A stretch of 64,000 nt of DNA from Collinsella sp. OM04-5 (lineage in GTDB: Bacteria; Actinomycetota; Coriobacteriia; Coriobacteriales; Coriobacteriaceae): NCBI RefSeq assembly GCF_003439125.1, contig NZ_QSUU01000002.1, positions 1 through 64,000 of the forward strand, read 5' to 3'. The notes beneath the pieces were generated by a model. The model searched no databases. It worked only from the letters and a program-made list of their open reading frames with translations, and had not been told where the DNA came from. Of this stretch, positions 33,457-42,879 are shown one piece after another. The translations under genes were made by a program, and so were the position numbers. Within the stretch, counting starts at the first letter, position 1. Every line of letters begins with the position of its first letter.

Positions 33457-33882
33457 TTACTCAGCAGCCTCGGTGGTCTCGGCCTCGGCAGCGGCCTCCT
33501 CGACGGGAGCCTCTGCAGGAGCCTCGGCGGCCTGCTTGGCAGCCTCCTCGGCGAACTTAGCGGCACGCTTAGCCTTCTCGGCAGCCTTAGCCTCAGCGGC
33601 GGCCTTGCGAGCGGCCTCGGCCTCAGCAGCCTTGGCGGCCTTGGCAGCCTTGGCCTCCTCGGCCTTCTTGAGCTGGGCGGCAGCGGCGCCACCGAACTTG
33701 TCGGCGAAGCGCTGGACGCGTCCACCGGTGTCGACGAACTTCTGCTGGCCGGTGTAGAACGGGTGGCACTCGTTGCAAAGCTCGACCTTCATCTCGGACA
33801 CGGTAGCGTGCGTCTTGAAGGTGTTGCCGCAGGAGCACGTCACCGTGCACTCGACATACTGGGGATGGATACCCTGCTTCAT
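33457..33882 (-). CDS. rpmE: 50S ribosomal protein L31 with long C-terminal extension
   Basis: L31 bridges the ribosomal subunits. The first 70 residues of this 141-residue protein are a standard zinc-type L31: CSC (Cys16, Cys18) and CNEC (Cys36, Cys39) hold the metal, followed by [16 protein letters not shown] and QRFADKFG. L31 is usually 66-80 residues. Here about 70 more residues follow, first Ala/Lys-rich (likely helical), then Ala/Glu/Pro-rich and acidic. A similar acidic end is seen on L17 in this window. The gene has a two-hairpin leader and its own terminator, so it is a single-gene unit. Confidence 0.93.
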   Translation of the reverse strand: MKQGIHPQYVECTVTCSCGNTFKTHATVSEMKVELCNECHPFYTGQQKFVDTGGRVQRFADKFGGAAAAQLKKAEEAKAAKAAKAAEAEAARKAAAEAKAAEKAKRAAKFAEEAAKQAAEAPAEAPVEEAAAEAETTEAAE

Positions 33883-33904
33883 GGTAGGACTCCTTATTAG
33901 TCAG

Positions 33905-33953
33905 GCGCTGGTTACCGATCAGCGCATAAGGCGTCTTGGTTTCCGACCAAGAC
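33905..33953 (-). promoter_or_regulatory. Two-hairpin leader upstream of rpmE
   Basis: On the minus strand GTCTTGGT/ACCAAGAC forms an 8-bp hairpin with a 5-base loop. GCGCTG/CAGCGC then forms a second, ending 22 bases before the rpmE ATG. This fits an L31 autoregulatory leader; ribosomal-protein leader candidates for L31 have been reported in Coriobacteria. Matching to that family is inferred. Confidence 0.6.
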
Positions 33954-34068
33954 AACAAACTCGGCTATGGTACCACGGCGCCGCGTGTCCCACAAAAGGT
34001 TCACGGTCTTTTCGGCACAACACGAGCTGGACCTTAAATATCAACTTCATCCGAACACTCCCCCACAT

Positions 34069-35877
34069 TCATCTCTCGTATGTATCGAGGTATTCCTGCT
34101 TGAGCGTCTGCGAGGACGACTCGATCTTTTCCACGAGCGTGCCGGCCTCGATGAAGTAGAACGAGTTGGTGAGGTCTGCCAGGTCGTCGAGTAGATGGCT
34201 TGAAATGAGCACGCTGCGTCCCCGCGCCACTTCGCTGCGCATCGCGTCGCAGGAGGTTTTCCGTTTTCCCGGATCGAGGCCGTTCAGCGGTTCATCGAGG
34301 ATGAGGTACGGGCAATCGGTCGCTATCGCCATGGCAAGCTTTACCTGCTGCTTCATTCCTGTCGAGAGTTTACGGGTCGGCTTGTCGAGATATGGGGAGA
34401 TTCCGAGGGAGTCGCAGAGCGAGTCGATGTCGGCGGCCGATTTCCACGCCTCCCTAACGAAAGCAAGGTGCTCGATGGCCGATAGCGTGGGATAGAGATC
34501 CGCGCCGCCCGAAGAGCTCAGGTAGACGAGTTCTGCAAATTCGGCTGATCGACGTTGGCAGATTCCGTCTGCCGCCAGGCTTCCCGAGCGGATGCGGGTG
34601 GGAAATTGGCCCGACAGCGCTTCAAGAAGGGTGGTTTTCCCCGAGCCGTTGGGAGCAACGAGGCCCGCCGCCGTTCCCGGGCTCAGGAAAAGCGACCCGA
34701 TTGAAAGTATCGTCGTGCTTCCGTATCCCACGCTCGCGTCCAGAAGCTCGAGCCCATGGCGCTTTTTCGCGGGTCCAGGCTGTTTGGGGGAACGTGTCGC
34801 AACGGCGCCGACCGCAAAAAAGACCGCGACGTATGCCAGGGCCACGGCAAGCATCGATGCGCTGCCTGAACCGGAGCCAATGAATTCTGTCGGGAAGCAT
34901 CCTACGTAACCCGTTGCCTCGATAGGCGAGAACACGGGCAGCGGCAGGAGCCCGAGCACGGCATTATGCTCCAGCGCCGAATCGGACAGCAACGGGAATG
35001 CCGGGGCCGCGACAAGCAGCGCGGAGGTAAGGGGGCCCGCGAGGACGCGCCTCGTTGCGGTCGATAGGACGACGGAACAGACGGATATCAAGGTTCCGCC
35101 CGCAAGAAGCGCGATAAGCAGGGCTGTGAAGACGTTTCCCGCAGTCGTGGTGGTAAGCGCGCCGTCATGGAAGAAGGCGATCGGGTACCCAATTTGCCCG
35201 AAGCCGTTTAGGACCAAGGCGTAAATGCCCCCGGGTGCGAGGCCGGCGAGGAGCATCGCGGTCCCCGCGACGATTATCGAGAACACGATCTGGATAAGGC
35301 GCCGGAATTTGGGCGCGGGCGCCTTTGCCGCCAGGGTCCCGGGCCTTGTGGCGCCGAGCACGAGTATCGACGAGAGGAGGAAGGGGATGAAGGGAAGGAA
35401 AGACGGCGCCGTGGCAATGGCGTAAGGCAGGAAGGAAAGGAATGGCAGGTCGTTTGCGGAGGCTGGGATATCCGTGATGCCGGAGCTGCTCAGGGCACGG
35501 CAATACGCGAGGTCTGCGTCATTGGTCTCTCGGTCTCCCACGATGGACCCGGATTGGAAGCCTTCGTCCATGAGCGCGTAGTAGCTCTCGGCAGAATCGA
35601 GAAAGGCGGCGTCGGTTTGAGCGGCGAGGGCGGCGTTCGCGTATCTTGCAAGCTCCGCGTCAGCTTGCTGCTCTGGCGATAGGTCTGTGCCGTTGGCCTG
35701 GGGTGCGCGCGTATTGAATGCGTCGACAAAGCTCTGCATGCCCTGCTTCATAAAGAAGGGCCCGTAGATGGGTGAATTGAACGCAATGGGGACGGAAAAG
35801 GCTGCAGCGAGAACGAGCGTACAAATCCATGCGGCCCTGTCTCTTAGGATCAGTTTGAGAAGAAGTCGACAGTACAT
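34069..35877 (-). CDS. ABC exporter with permease and ATPase fused
   Basis: This 602-residue protein joins an ABC-2-like permease (about residues 1-365) to an ATP-binding domain (about 380-602). The permease starts with a membrane segment at 15-35, then has an outside loop of about 110 residues and five further segments. The ATPase has Walker A APNGSGKTT near 405-413, signature LSTGMKQQ, Walker B LILDEP and the H-loop SSHLL. The membrane part contains LVLNGFGQIGYP, a loop motif shared with both halves of the double permease upstream. Substrate is unknown; bacteriocin-type export or immunity is possible. It lies 153 bases after the ATPase gene. Confidence 0.85.
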   Translation of the reverse strand: MYCRLLLKLILRDRAAWICTLVLAAAFSVPIAFNSPIYGPFFMKQGMQSFVDAFNTRAPQANGTDLSPEQQADAELARYANAALAAQTDAAFLDSAESYYALMDEGFQSGSIVGDRETNDADLAYCRALSSSGITDIPASANDLPFLSFLPYAIATAPSFLPFIPFLLSSILVLGATRPGTLAAKAPAPKFRRLIQIVFSIIVAGTAMLLAGLAPGGIYALVLNGFGQIGYPIAFFHDGALTTTTAGNVFTALLIALLAGGTLISVCSVVLSTATRRVLAGPLTSALLVAAPAFPLLSDSALEHNAVLGLLPLPVFSPIEATGYVGCFPTEFIGSGSGSASMLAVALAYVAVFFAVGAVATRSPKQPGPAKKRHGLELLDASVGYGSTTILSIGSLFLSPGTAAGLVAPNGSGKTTLLEALSGQFPTRIRSGSLAADGICQRRSAEFAELVYLSSSGGADLYPTLSAIEHLAFVREAWKSAADIDSLCDSLGISPYLDKPTRKLSTGMKQQVKLAMAIATDCPYLILDEPLNGLDPGKRKTSCDAMRSEVARGRSVLISSHLLDDLADLTNSFYFIEAGTLVEKIESSSQTLKQEYLDTYER

Positions 35878-36030
35878 TTGGAAGCACCTACGTTCCTCAA
35901 AGAATCGTTAGATTAAAAGTAACAGACCGGATGAAGATACGTGCGACGGGGGCGAGGCGAATGGCTGAGCGGTATCGATACGCGGGTTCAACGGTATCAC
36001 ATTGGCCACATAGATTTTTAACTTGCATTT

Positions 36031-36771
36031 CTACCCGCCCTTTTCGTAGAGTCGCCGATACGTGCTTAGCGCACCCTCGGCGCGTCCGGCAGGCTTTGCG
36101 AAATGGGATCCAGGAGACTTCGGCGCAGCATCATCTTGCGGAATGCTTCTAATGAGCCTCCCATCCTTCAAAAACAGAATCTCATCGCACAGCCTATCGA
36201 CCGAATCCAAGATGTGGGATGACATGATGATGCACGTACCAGAATCGGCCAGCTTCCTGAGAATCTCGGAATGCAAGTCCACCCTGCTGGGGTCGAGCGC
36301 GTTCATGGGCTCATCTAATAGAAGGTACCGCGCGCCCGTCGCATACGCAATCGCCAGGGTAAGCTGCTGCTTCATGCCCTGGCTCAGAGTGCGGATCCTC
36401 ATCTTCGCGAACTCGCCTATCTGCGTTTGTTCCACTATCTCTTCGATATCGCGAGCATGCGGCCACATATCGCAAACCATCTTGAGGTGATCTTCCGCAC
36501 GCAATCCGGGATACAGCAGCGTCCCCTCACCAGGTGCATAGAAGATCATAGAACGGACCTCTCTCGCACCCGTACCCTGCACCTCATCCAGAACGATGCT
36601 CCCGTCCACGCGAGGACCCGGCAAACCTGCCATCGCACGCAGCAACGTCGTCTTTCCATGCCCGTTCGGAGCGACGAGACCGTAGACCGTACCCGGGGCA
36701 AACTCAGCGTTCACCGAATCTACGAGCACCTTCTTTCCATAAGAGATCGTCAGCGTTTGAAGGTCAATCAT
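36031..36771 (-). CDS. ABC transporter ATP-binding protein
   Basis: The 246-residue protein is a stand-alone ABC ATPase: Walker A APNGHGKTT at 34-42, signature LSQGMKQQL near 128, Walker B YLLLDEP near 148, and the H-loop SSHIL. It resembles the ATPase half of the fused gene downstream, with the same APNG motif. The ATG at 36771 has AAAGGGG at a good distance. Another ATG at 36780 overlaps the stop of the permease gene (ATGA), so the two genes are coupled in either case. Its partner is almost certainly the double permease just upstream. Confidence 0.9.
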   Translation of the reverse strand: MIDLQTLTISYGKKVLVDSVNAEFAPGTVYGLVAPNGHGKTTLLRAMAGLPGPRVDGSIVLDEVQGTGAREVRSMIFYAPGEGTLLYPGLRAEDHLKMVCDMWPHARDIEEIVEQTQIGEFAKMRIRTLSQGMKQQLTLAIAYATGARYLLLDEPMNALDPSRVDLHSEILRKLADSGTCIIMSSHILDSVDRLCDEILFLKDGRLIRSIPQDDAAPKSPGSHFAKPAGRAEGALSTYRRLYEKGG

Positions 36772-36776
36772 CGAGA

Positions 36777-38999
36777 TCATCCCCTTTCGATCTTTGGAAC
36801 ACTCAGGCACACCATCAACGGAGATACGGCGCCCAAGACCACCAGCAGAGCGCCCGATGCGCCGACGACCTCTCCAAAAGGCATCGCGTTCGTCCCTCGC
36901 CCAAGGAACCCAATCGTCCCCACCTGGGAAGCGGGATCAAACGAGGCGAATGGAGCCAGCAGCGCGACGCCCATGCCCACGCTTTCAACATGAGCGCTCA
37001 ACGAACCCAACACCAAGAGAACCGCGCAAACCATTCCGGTGACAACGGGGTTGCGGCTAATCGCTGCTGTCAACGCAGCGACGACGGAAATCACGCCGTA
37101 TGCCATGACCAGCAACGGAATACTGCACAACACCGCCTCCCCCACCATGGACGTTGTCGAAGCTCCCGCCCGAATGAGAGCGACGGGATACTCCGATCCA
37201 CCCGCACCGTTCTTAATCACGGACACAACGACAGCGGGAACCATCGACACCAAAAGCAGCACCAAGCCAAGCAGGAGAGCCAGCGCAACAGCCGTCAGAA
37301 AACGCACATGCGCTGTTGCGGGGATCTGGAGAACCAGAAGGGAACGACACTGCAGGTGGGTGCACGCGAGCGATGTGACAACCACGGGCAACAGCAAAAA
37401 TAAGGAGGGAAGCGCTGCCTGGAGATACGAAAGGAGGATTAATAGGGGCATCTTCGTACTTAACTCGTAAACCTTGGGGTCCGGCAAGCTCGCGATCGAC
37501 TCAAGCAGAAGGGCGCGCGCCTCCGCACGAGAAGGAGTCTCCGGCTCGATTCCGATCGATTGCAGGAGAGTCGCATCTGCCGCGCCCAGCTCACCTCGAG
37601 CGCGCTCGTACGTCGCAAGGCTTCGAAACCCCTCCGCAGGCATAGGCGCGTACACGAAACCCGAAAGAGCATCCCGCATGTCTTCCAGGGCCGCTTTGCC
37701 CTCGACGTCCATATTCGCAGCGTTCTGCTCTAGATACCGATCTATTGAACGGAGCTCCCCATCCCTATACCGAACAGCGGAAACGTTATCAGCGTCAGGA
37801 AACATCTCGACCAGAGCCGGGGCCAGCATCGTCGTCGACATTGCAATCGCGCATACGGCGAGGGTAGGAGAACGCAGGAGCAGTTTCCCCATCGTTCTTA
37901 CGTATGCAACGGCGGAGGCACAAGCGCTCGAACGAGTTGCCGTTCTCGATGCAGTGAAGGAACCTCTCTCAAGACAAATCGGGGATATCGGGCACGCGCA
38001 GCCGCTCTTTCCAGCAACGCAAAGCAGGCTAATTGCCAGCACCTCGATCCCGATTGCGCATACGAGGGCAATCGCGCCACGCTCGAAGCAAAGTCCAGGC
38101 AGATTCACTATCTGCGTTGTCGGGTACGGGCTATAGGCGCCGACGGTCAACTCAGTGTTCGCATACGTAAGGGGATTCAACAGGGCGAACTCACGTAAAG
38201 CGATGGATCTTCCGTAATACCCGGGAACCATCGTCACCCCCATCAGGGCACATACGAACACGATTCCAAGCGTAGGGTTATTGGCAATCTTCACGGCAAG
38301 GTGAACGACAAGCGAGATGAACGCTGCCACCAAGAATTGCAAGATGGCCGTCTGCGCGAACACCAGCCAAGCCGGTTTGATAACCGGAGTCGCATATTGA
38401 ATGTAGCCTATCGGATAGAACGGCGAGCCCGGGCCATTCTTCACAAGCGCGGCGATTATCCCTGGAAGATTGATGGCGAGGACGGCAAGCATTGCAAAAA
38501 CACTCGCCCATACGCTCGATGCAACAAGTCTACCCAGCTCGCCCATCGGTGCCTGGATGATGAGCTTTTCACGTTTGTTAAGACGCGCGGCAAGGAACGA
38601 GACGGCAACGGCCGTTGCGACCCATAGCAAGTACTCCTTCGATCCGTCATAATAGGTGTACTCTCCATCCGATATCTGCAGAAACGGAAGTAGGGGAGAG
38701 AGCGGTGCCAAGATAAGACGTCCCGCGGCAAGAGGGTACAGAAGCGCGGGCATGCTTGATGAAGAGGTATAGACACCGTCCTCCCCCGCATTCACAAGCG
38801 CATCCGCATAGGATGCTGACAATTCCTGCTCAACACGGGTTATTCCCGACTCGAGGTATTCGACCCGTCCGTCGATGCCAGCCGCGCTCCTGAAGACGGG
38901 CAGAGCACAAAGAACCATCAACGCAACAACGACAACACAGAGCGACCTGGAGGAGAGAAGCGACCTAAAGATCGCCTTCGAGATTTTGAGCATATTCAT
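36777..38999 (-). CDS. Duplicated ABC-2-type permease
   Basis: The 740-residue membrane protein consists of two similar halves (about 1-365 and 366-740). Each has one membrane segment, a charged outside loop of 70-130 residues, then five or six segments. The halves share a loop: LVKNGPGSPFYPIGYI in the first and VIKNGAGGSEYPVALI in the second. The same motif is in the fused exporter downstream. One polypeptide could thus supply both membrane halves to the coupled ATPase. No substrate can be read from the sequence. A hairpin (39033-39055) lies in its upstream region. Confidence 0.82.
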   Translation of the reverse strand: MNMLKISKAIFRSLLSSRSLCVVVVALMVLCALPVFRSAAGIDGRVEYLESGITRVEQELSASYADALVNAGEDGVYTSSSSMPALLYPLAAGRLILAPLSPLLPFLQISDGEYTYYDGSKEYLLWVATAVAVSFLAARLNKREKLIIQAPMGELGRLVASSVWASVFAMLAVLAINLPGIIAALVKNGPGSPFYPIGYIQYATPVIKPAWLVFAQTAILQFLVAAFISLVVHLAVKIANNPTLGIVFVCALMGVTMVPGYYGRSIALREFALLNPLTYANTELTVGAYSPYPTTQIVNLPGLCFERGAIALVCAIGIEVLAISLLCVAGKSGCACPISPICLERGSFTASRTATRSSACASAVAYVRTMGKLLLRSPTLAVCAIAMSTTMLAPALVEMFPDADNVSAVRYRDGELRSIDRYLEQNAANMDVEGKAALEDMRDALSGFVYAPMPAEGFRSLATYERARGELGAADATLLQSIGIEPETPSRAEARALLLESIASLPDPKVYELSTKMPLLILLSYLQAALPSLFLLLPVVVTSLACTHLQCRSLLVLQIPATAHVRFLTAVALALLLGLVLLLVSMVPAVVVSVIKNGAGGSEYPVALIRAGASTTSMVGEAVLCSIPLLVMAYGVISVVAALTAAISRNPVVTGMVCAVLLVLGSLSAHVESVGMGVALLAPFASFDPASQVGTIGFLGRGTNAMPFGEVVGASGALLVVLGAVSPLMVCLSVPKIERG

Positions 39000-39032
39000 C
39001 GCCAACCTTAACCTCATCCAGTCGGAACAGAG

Positions 39033-39055
39033 GGGCCGAACAAAATGCTCGGCCC
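39033..39055. other. Hairpin between the permease gene and the DUF2975 gene
   Basis: GGGCCGA and TCGGCCC pair over 7 bp around a 9-base loop in the divergent promoter region. It has no long T run on either strand. It could be an operator or an insulating hairpin. Confidence 0.4.
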
Positions 39056-39134
39056 TTATTACTTGCCGGCAAAGTCAATTTAACATAAACTATTAAAAAG
39101 TAACCTGAGTTTTTTAAATTCTTCGGAGGTTATT

Positions 39135-39647
39135 ATGAGTTCCGACAATCGCACTCCCCGGCTTCATTCCTTCCGCATCGCATGTGCGATAGCCTCTGCG
39201 ACCCTTTGCGCCACCGCCATCGCACAAGTGGCGTTCTCCTTAAAGCCAGCAATCGAAGCGCTCGACAACCCTGTAATTGCAGACTCCCCCGCGTATCCAG
39301 CCCTTGCGATCTCGACATTGGTCCCTGCCGTCATCGGTATCGCTACGACCATCCTCAGCGCCGTTCTCGTGTGGACGATCAAGAGCGGAGACCCCTTCAA
39401 GAAAGGGTCTGCGACATGCTTGAAGGTGCTCGGCATTCTCTTCGTTGTTCAAGCTGCCACCAGCCTCTACGCCGGCTCACTCAAAACCTCCGTTTCGATG
39501 TTTGGCGGCGAGGGGGCCGTCGGCGCCCAAGAGATCGCTTCATCATTCGATTGGACCTCTCTGGTTCTCGGCATCGTCCTGTTCATGCTTTCCCAGCTCT
39601 TCTTGTACGCCCGAGAGCTGTACCTCGACTCCGACGAGATTGCGTAA
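39135..39647 (+). CDS. DUF2975 membrane protein
   Basis: The 170-residue protein has four membrane segments (about 13-32, 55-83, 95-115 and 133-153) and matches the DUF2975 layout, ending LYARELYLDSDEIA. In many bacteria this family is encoded next to a small helix-turn-helix regulator, as here (gap of 9 bases). The pair is of unknown function; a membrane sensor with its repressor is a common suggestion. GGAGG lies seven bases before the ATG. It is transcribed away from the ABC export genes. Confidence 0.85.
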   Translation: MSSDNRTPRLHSFRIACAIASATLCATAIAQVAFSLKPAIEALDNPVIADSPAYPALAISTLVPAVIGIATTILSAVLVWTIKSGDPFKKGSATCLKVLGILFVVQAATSLYAGSLKTSVSMFGGEGAVGAQEIASSFDWTSLVLGIVLFMLSQLFLYARELYLDSDEIA

Positions 39648-39656
39648 GGAAACGCC

Positions 39657-39908
39657 ATGCCCGTAATTGTTCGCCTCGACAAGATCATGGCCGAGCGAAA
39701 GATTTCCTCGAACGAACTTGCCGAAAGGATTGGAACCACGCCCGTGAACCTGTCCCGTATTAAAAAAGGGCATATTCGCGGCATTCGCTTCAACACACTC
39801 GAGCAGCTATGCCTCGCCCTTCGTTGCCAACCCGGAGACCTTCTCGAAGTCATGAGCGAAGAGGATGCCCGAAAGGAGTTCGGACTCGATTGGTCCGCCG
39901 AGGATTAG
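39657..39908 (+). CDS. XRE-type helix-turn-helix regulator (YozG-like)
   Basis: The 83-residue protein is a single Cro/C1-type DNA-binding domain: ISSNELAERIGTTPVNLSRIKKG forms the helix-turn-helix and IRFNTLEQLCLALRCQPGDLLE the last helices. It pairs with the DUF2975 gene. The end (EEDARKEFGLDWSAED) is longer than usual. Its TAG stop is followed at once, in the same frame, by a truncated integrase, so the 3' end of the gene may have been altered by recombination. Confidence 0.88.
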   Translation: MPVIVRLDKIMAERKISSNELAERIGTTPVNLSRIKKGHIRGIRFNTLEQLCLALRCQPGDLLEVMSEEDARKEFGLDWSAED

Positions 39909-40613
39909 AGGGCGGTCGTACTCGCCCTGCACACGGGGATGCGAATCGGCGAGGTCTGCGGCCTTCGGTGGTGCGATGTGGATTTCGAGACAGGCCTGAT
40001 CTCGATCAGACACTCGGTGGCGTACGCGAAGGGAATGGGTTCGTTCATCAAGGACACCAAGACCCATGACGCCAGGGGTATCCCCATCGACCTGGTCGGC
40101 CTACTCCCCTTCCTGAAGGAGACCCACGAGATCGACTGCGGAAAGCTGCGCTTGCGCGGCCTTACCGGGGCAGTCGAGATCGGGGACTGCTACATCCTGT
40201 CGGAGCCGGGCGCGACCTTCGCGACGACAAGCTATATCCGCAGGGCGTTCAAGACGTTCTCGGAGACCAACGGCCTCATGGGCACCAACGACGAGCTGAT
40301 CACGTTCCACGGCCTTCGCCACACGTTCGCAACGCAGTGGATCCGCCAAGGCGGCGATATCAAGGCGCTCCAATCGATCCTCGGCCACAAGGACGCCATG
40401 GCGACGCTCAACGTCTACGCCGACATCGAGCCCATCTCCAAAATCCATAACATGCTGCGCGCCACGCCGTGCCTTTGGCGCGGGCACCTCGGGCCGAGGG
40501 TCGATCCGGGTCCCATGTTCCAACAGAGGATCCAGGCGTTCGGCTACGGCATCACCGAGCCGGACGACCGAAATATCGCCATACGCGACGTGAAGACGAA
40601 CAGTTGGCTCTAG
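39909..40613 (+). pseudogene. Tyrosine recombinase (integrase), catalytic domain fragment
   Basis: The frame encodes the catalytic domain of a phage-type integrase from RAVVLALHTGMRIGEVCGLRW onward. It has the first Arg in GMRIGE, HGLRHTFATQW, LGHKDAMATLNVYAD with the catalytic Tyr, and a normal end near SKIHNMLR. The N-terminal arm-binding and core-binding domains are missing. The tail after this (CLWRGHLGPRVDPG...) looks foreign. It begins directly after the HTH stop with no start or ribosome site. It is a remnant of an integrated element and is probably not expressed as an active enzyme. Confidence 0.82.
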
Positions 40614-41008
40614 CTCACCGAGTACGCGGCAGTGCTGGGCCCATCCCAACTGATGTCACGGTGGTCCGATAGGGGCGCCGCCCGCGGCATGCGCCGCGGA
40701 GCGGTATCCCCTACCGAAGGGCGGGGATGCCCTCCGCTTCCAGTTCGGAATCAGCCGTCGGAGGCGTTCGGCTGACTGCGGGAACGGCCTGTCCGCTCAA
40801 TGTGTTCGGCTGAGATCGGAAATCAACCCAACACGAGCCGGACACGCGCCAGACGGCTCTTCCCCGTACGGCCTTCCCCCTTACGCTCATGTTGCAGGCA
40901 TGTAACGCCGCAGCGAGCGCGCCTTTTTTGCGCCAGACAGGTACAATGATGAACACTGTACCGTAGCGGAGCGCCGTCGCGCGCCGCCAACACGCGAAAG
41001 GGTTTCCC
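40614..41008. other. Region between the integrase fragment and the ACT-domain gene
   Basis: No gene is supported. The integrase frame stays open after its TAG for about 55 further codons, which suggests decayed coding sequence. The last 80 bases hold a candidate -10 box, TACAAT (40942-40947), for the ACT-domain gene, and AAAGGG before its ATG. Confidence 0.5.
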
Positions 41009-41296
41009 ATGGCCGAGATCTCGTCCTCCCGTATCGTCATCACCGTCCTTGGCAAGAACCGCCCCGGCATCGTCGCCGGCGTCACCCGTGTCCTGGGCGA
41101 AGCCAATGTCGACATCCGCGACATTACGCAGTCCATTATCGAGGACATCTTCACCATGACCATGCTGGCCGACACCGCCGAGTCCAAGCTCGACTTCGCC
41201 GAGCTGCAGAAGGCCCTGGCCGAGGCCGGCGAGCTTTCGGGCGTCAACGTGTCCATTCAGCGCGAGGACGTCTTTAACTTTATGTACCGCCTGTAG
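41009..41296 (+). CDS. ACT-domain protein (UPF0237 family)
   Basis: The 95-residue protein is a single ACT domain: IVITVLGKNRPGIVAGVTRVLGE, VDIRDITQSIIEDIFTMTML and the C-terminal VFNFMYRL. ACT domains bind amino acids or other small ligands, and the UPF0237 group has no settled role. Length is normal. It lies 77 bases upstream of citrate synthase on the same strand and may share its transcript, but no functional link is known. Confidence 0.9.
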   Translation: MAEISSSRIVITVLGKNRPGIVAGVTRVLGEANVDIRDITQSIIEDIFTMTMLADTAESKLDFAELQKALAEAGELSGVNVSIQREDVFNFMYRL

Positions 41297-41373
41297 CGAA
41301 CAGGCCGCTGGGGATAGCCTGACGCGCGCATGCCCATGCAAGTCACCCCGATGCGGCCCGGAGAGGAGCGCGC

Positions 41374-42792
41374 ATGGCCTACGACGCCAAGAAAATCTAT
41401 TACCGCTTCGATGACCACTTGAGCCGCCTGGTTCTGGATTACGAAGCAAGCCGCCAGATTTCGCCTGAGAGCGAAAGCCTCTACCACGGCCTGCCGACCG
41501 ACCCTTATGACGAGGGCCTGTTTGTTGAGCACAATGTCAAGCGCGGCCTGCGCAATGCCGACGGCTCGGGCGTGGTCGCGGGCCTCACTCGCATCTCGGA
41601 TGTGCACGGCTACAACAAGGTCGACGGAAAGGTCGTGCCCGATCAGGGCAAGCTCACGCTTCGCGGCTACAGCATCGAGGATCTGGTCAACAATGCCCAG
41701 GCCGAGAATCGCTATGGCTACGAAGAGGTCGCCTACCTGCTCATCACGGGCTCGCTGCCCAACAAGGAAGAGCTCGACGGCTTTTGCGAGCGCCTGGGCG
41801 CCTTTAGACATCTGAGCGACGAGTACGTCAAAGAGTTCCCTATGACCACGGTGTCGTCGAGCATCATGAACGTGCTCCAGCGCGCCGTGCTGCTGCTCTA
41901 CGCCTTCGATGCCGAACCAGACGTGATCACGCCCGAGCACGAAATCGACGTCGCCATTTCCATGCTCGCACGTCTCCCGCGCATCGCCGCCTTCGCCCAC
42001 ATGGCCTCGATTGCCAAGCTTCGCGGCTCCGAGGTTCACGTGCCGCACCCCACGCCCGGCCTCTCCACCGCCGAGACCATTCTGCAGGTCCTGCGCGGCG
42101 GCATGGCGTTCACCCGCGATGAGGCGATGCTGCTCGACGTGATGCTCATGCTGCATGCCGAGCACGGCGGCGGCAACAACTCCACCTTCGCTTGCCGTGT
42201 GCTGTCGTCTTCGGCCACCGACCCGTATTCCGCCTACGCCGCGGCTATCGGCTCGCTCAAGGGCCCGCGCCACGGCGGTGCCAATGCCAAGGTCGTGTCT
42301 ATGCACGAGGACATCCGCGCGCATGTTTCCAACTGGGAGGACGAGGACGAGGTCGCGGCCTACCTGGGCAAGATCCTCGACAAGCAGGCCTTCGACGGCA
42401 CCGGCCTCATCTACGGCATGGGCCACGCCGTCTATACGCTCAGCGACCCGCGCGCCGAGGTCTGCCGCCGTTACGCGCGCTCACTGGCAGCCAAGAAGGA
42501 CTTGGGCGAAGAGTTCGCACTCATCGAGCGCATCGAGCGCCTGGCGCCCCAGGTCATGCGCGACCATGGCATGACCAAGCCCATCTGCGCCAATATTGAC
42601 CTGTACACGGGCTTTATCTACAAGATGCTCGGCGTACCCGAGACGCTCTTTACGCCGCTGTTCGCCGTCGCCCGCATGGCAGGCTGGTCGGCGCACCGCA
42701 TGGAAGAGCTCTTCTGCGCGCACCGTATTATTCGCCCGGCCTATCGTCCGGTGATCGAGCCGCTAGCGTACAAGCCGCTCGCCGACCGCTAG
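41374..42792 (+). CDS. gltA: Citrate synthase
   Basis: This enzyme joins acetyl-CoA and oxaloacetate to citrate, the first step toward 2-oxoglutarate for glutamate synthesis. The 472-residue protein has the catalytic His residues in GPRHGGANAKV (near 297) and GMGHAVY (near 349) and the Asp in ANIDLYTG (near 409). The N-terminal 90 residues are longer than in E. coli, as in several Firmicutes and Actinobacteria. A 2-methylcitrate synthase cannot be excluded from sequence alone. GGAG lies upstream of the ATG, and a strong terminator follows. Confidence 0.92.
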   Translation: MAYDAKKIYYRFDDHLSRLVLDYEASRQISPESESLYHGLPTDPYDEGLFVEHNVKRGLRNADGSGVVAGLTRISDVHGYNKVDGKVVPDQGKLTLRGYSIEDLVNNAQAENRYGYEEVAYLLITGSLPNKEELDGFCERLGAFRHLSDEYVKEFPMTTVSSSIMNVLQRAVLLLYAFDAEPDVITPEHEIDVAISMLARLPRIAAFAHMASIAKLRGSEVHVPHPTPGLSTAETILQVLRGGMAFTRDEAMLLDVMLMLHAEHGGGNNSTFACRVLSSSATDPYSAYAAAIGSLKGPRHGGANAKVVSMHEDIRAHVSNWEDEDEVAAYLGKILDKQAFDGTGLIYGMGHAVYTLSDPRAEVCRRYARSLAAKKDLGEEFALIERIERLAPQVMRDHGMTKPICANIDLYTGFIYKMLGVPETLFTPLFAVARMAGWSAHRMEELFCAHRIIRPAYRPVIEPLAYKPLADR

Positions 42793-42815
42793 GACGCGAA
42801 CCGTTATAGAACTCG

Positions 42816-42855
42816 AGCGTGGCCAGGGCATCGCCGCCCTCGGCCACGCTTTTTA
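42816..42855 (+). terminator. Terminator after citrate synthase
   Basis: AGCGTGGCC and GGCCACGCT pair, with the inner GGGC/GCCC extending the stem, followed by TTTTTA. Confidence 0.9.
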
Positions 42856-42879
42856 TGCCAGCAGAAAGGGCTGTATCAA

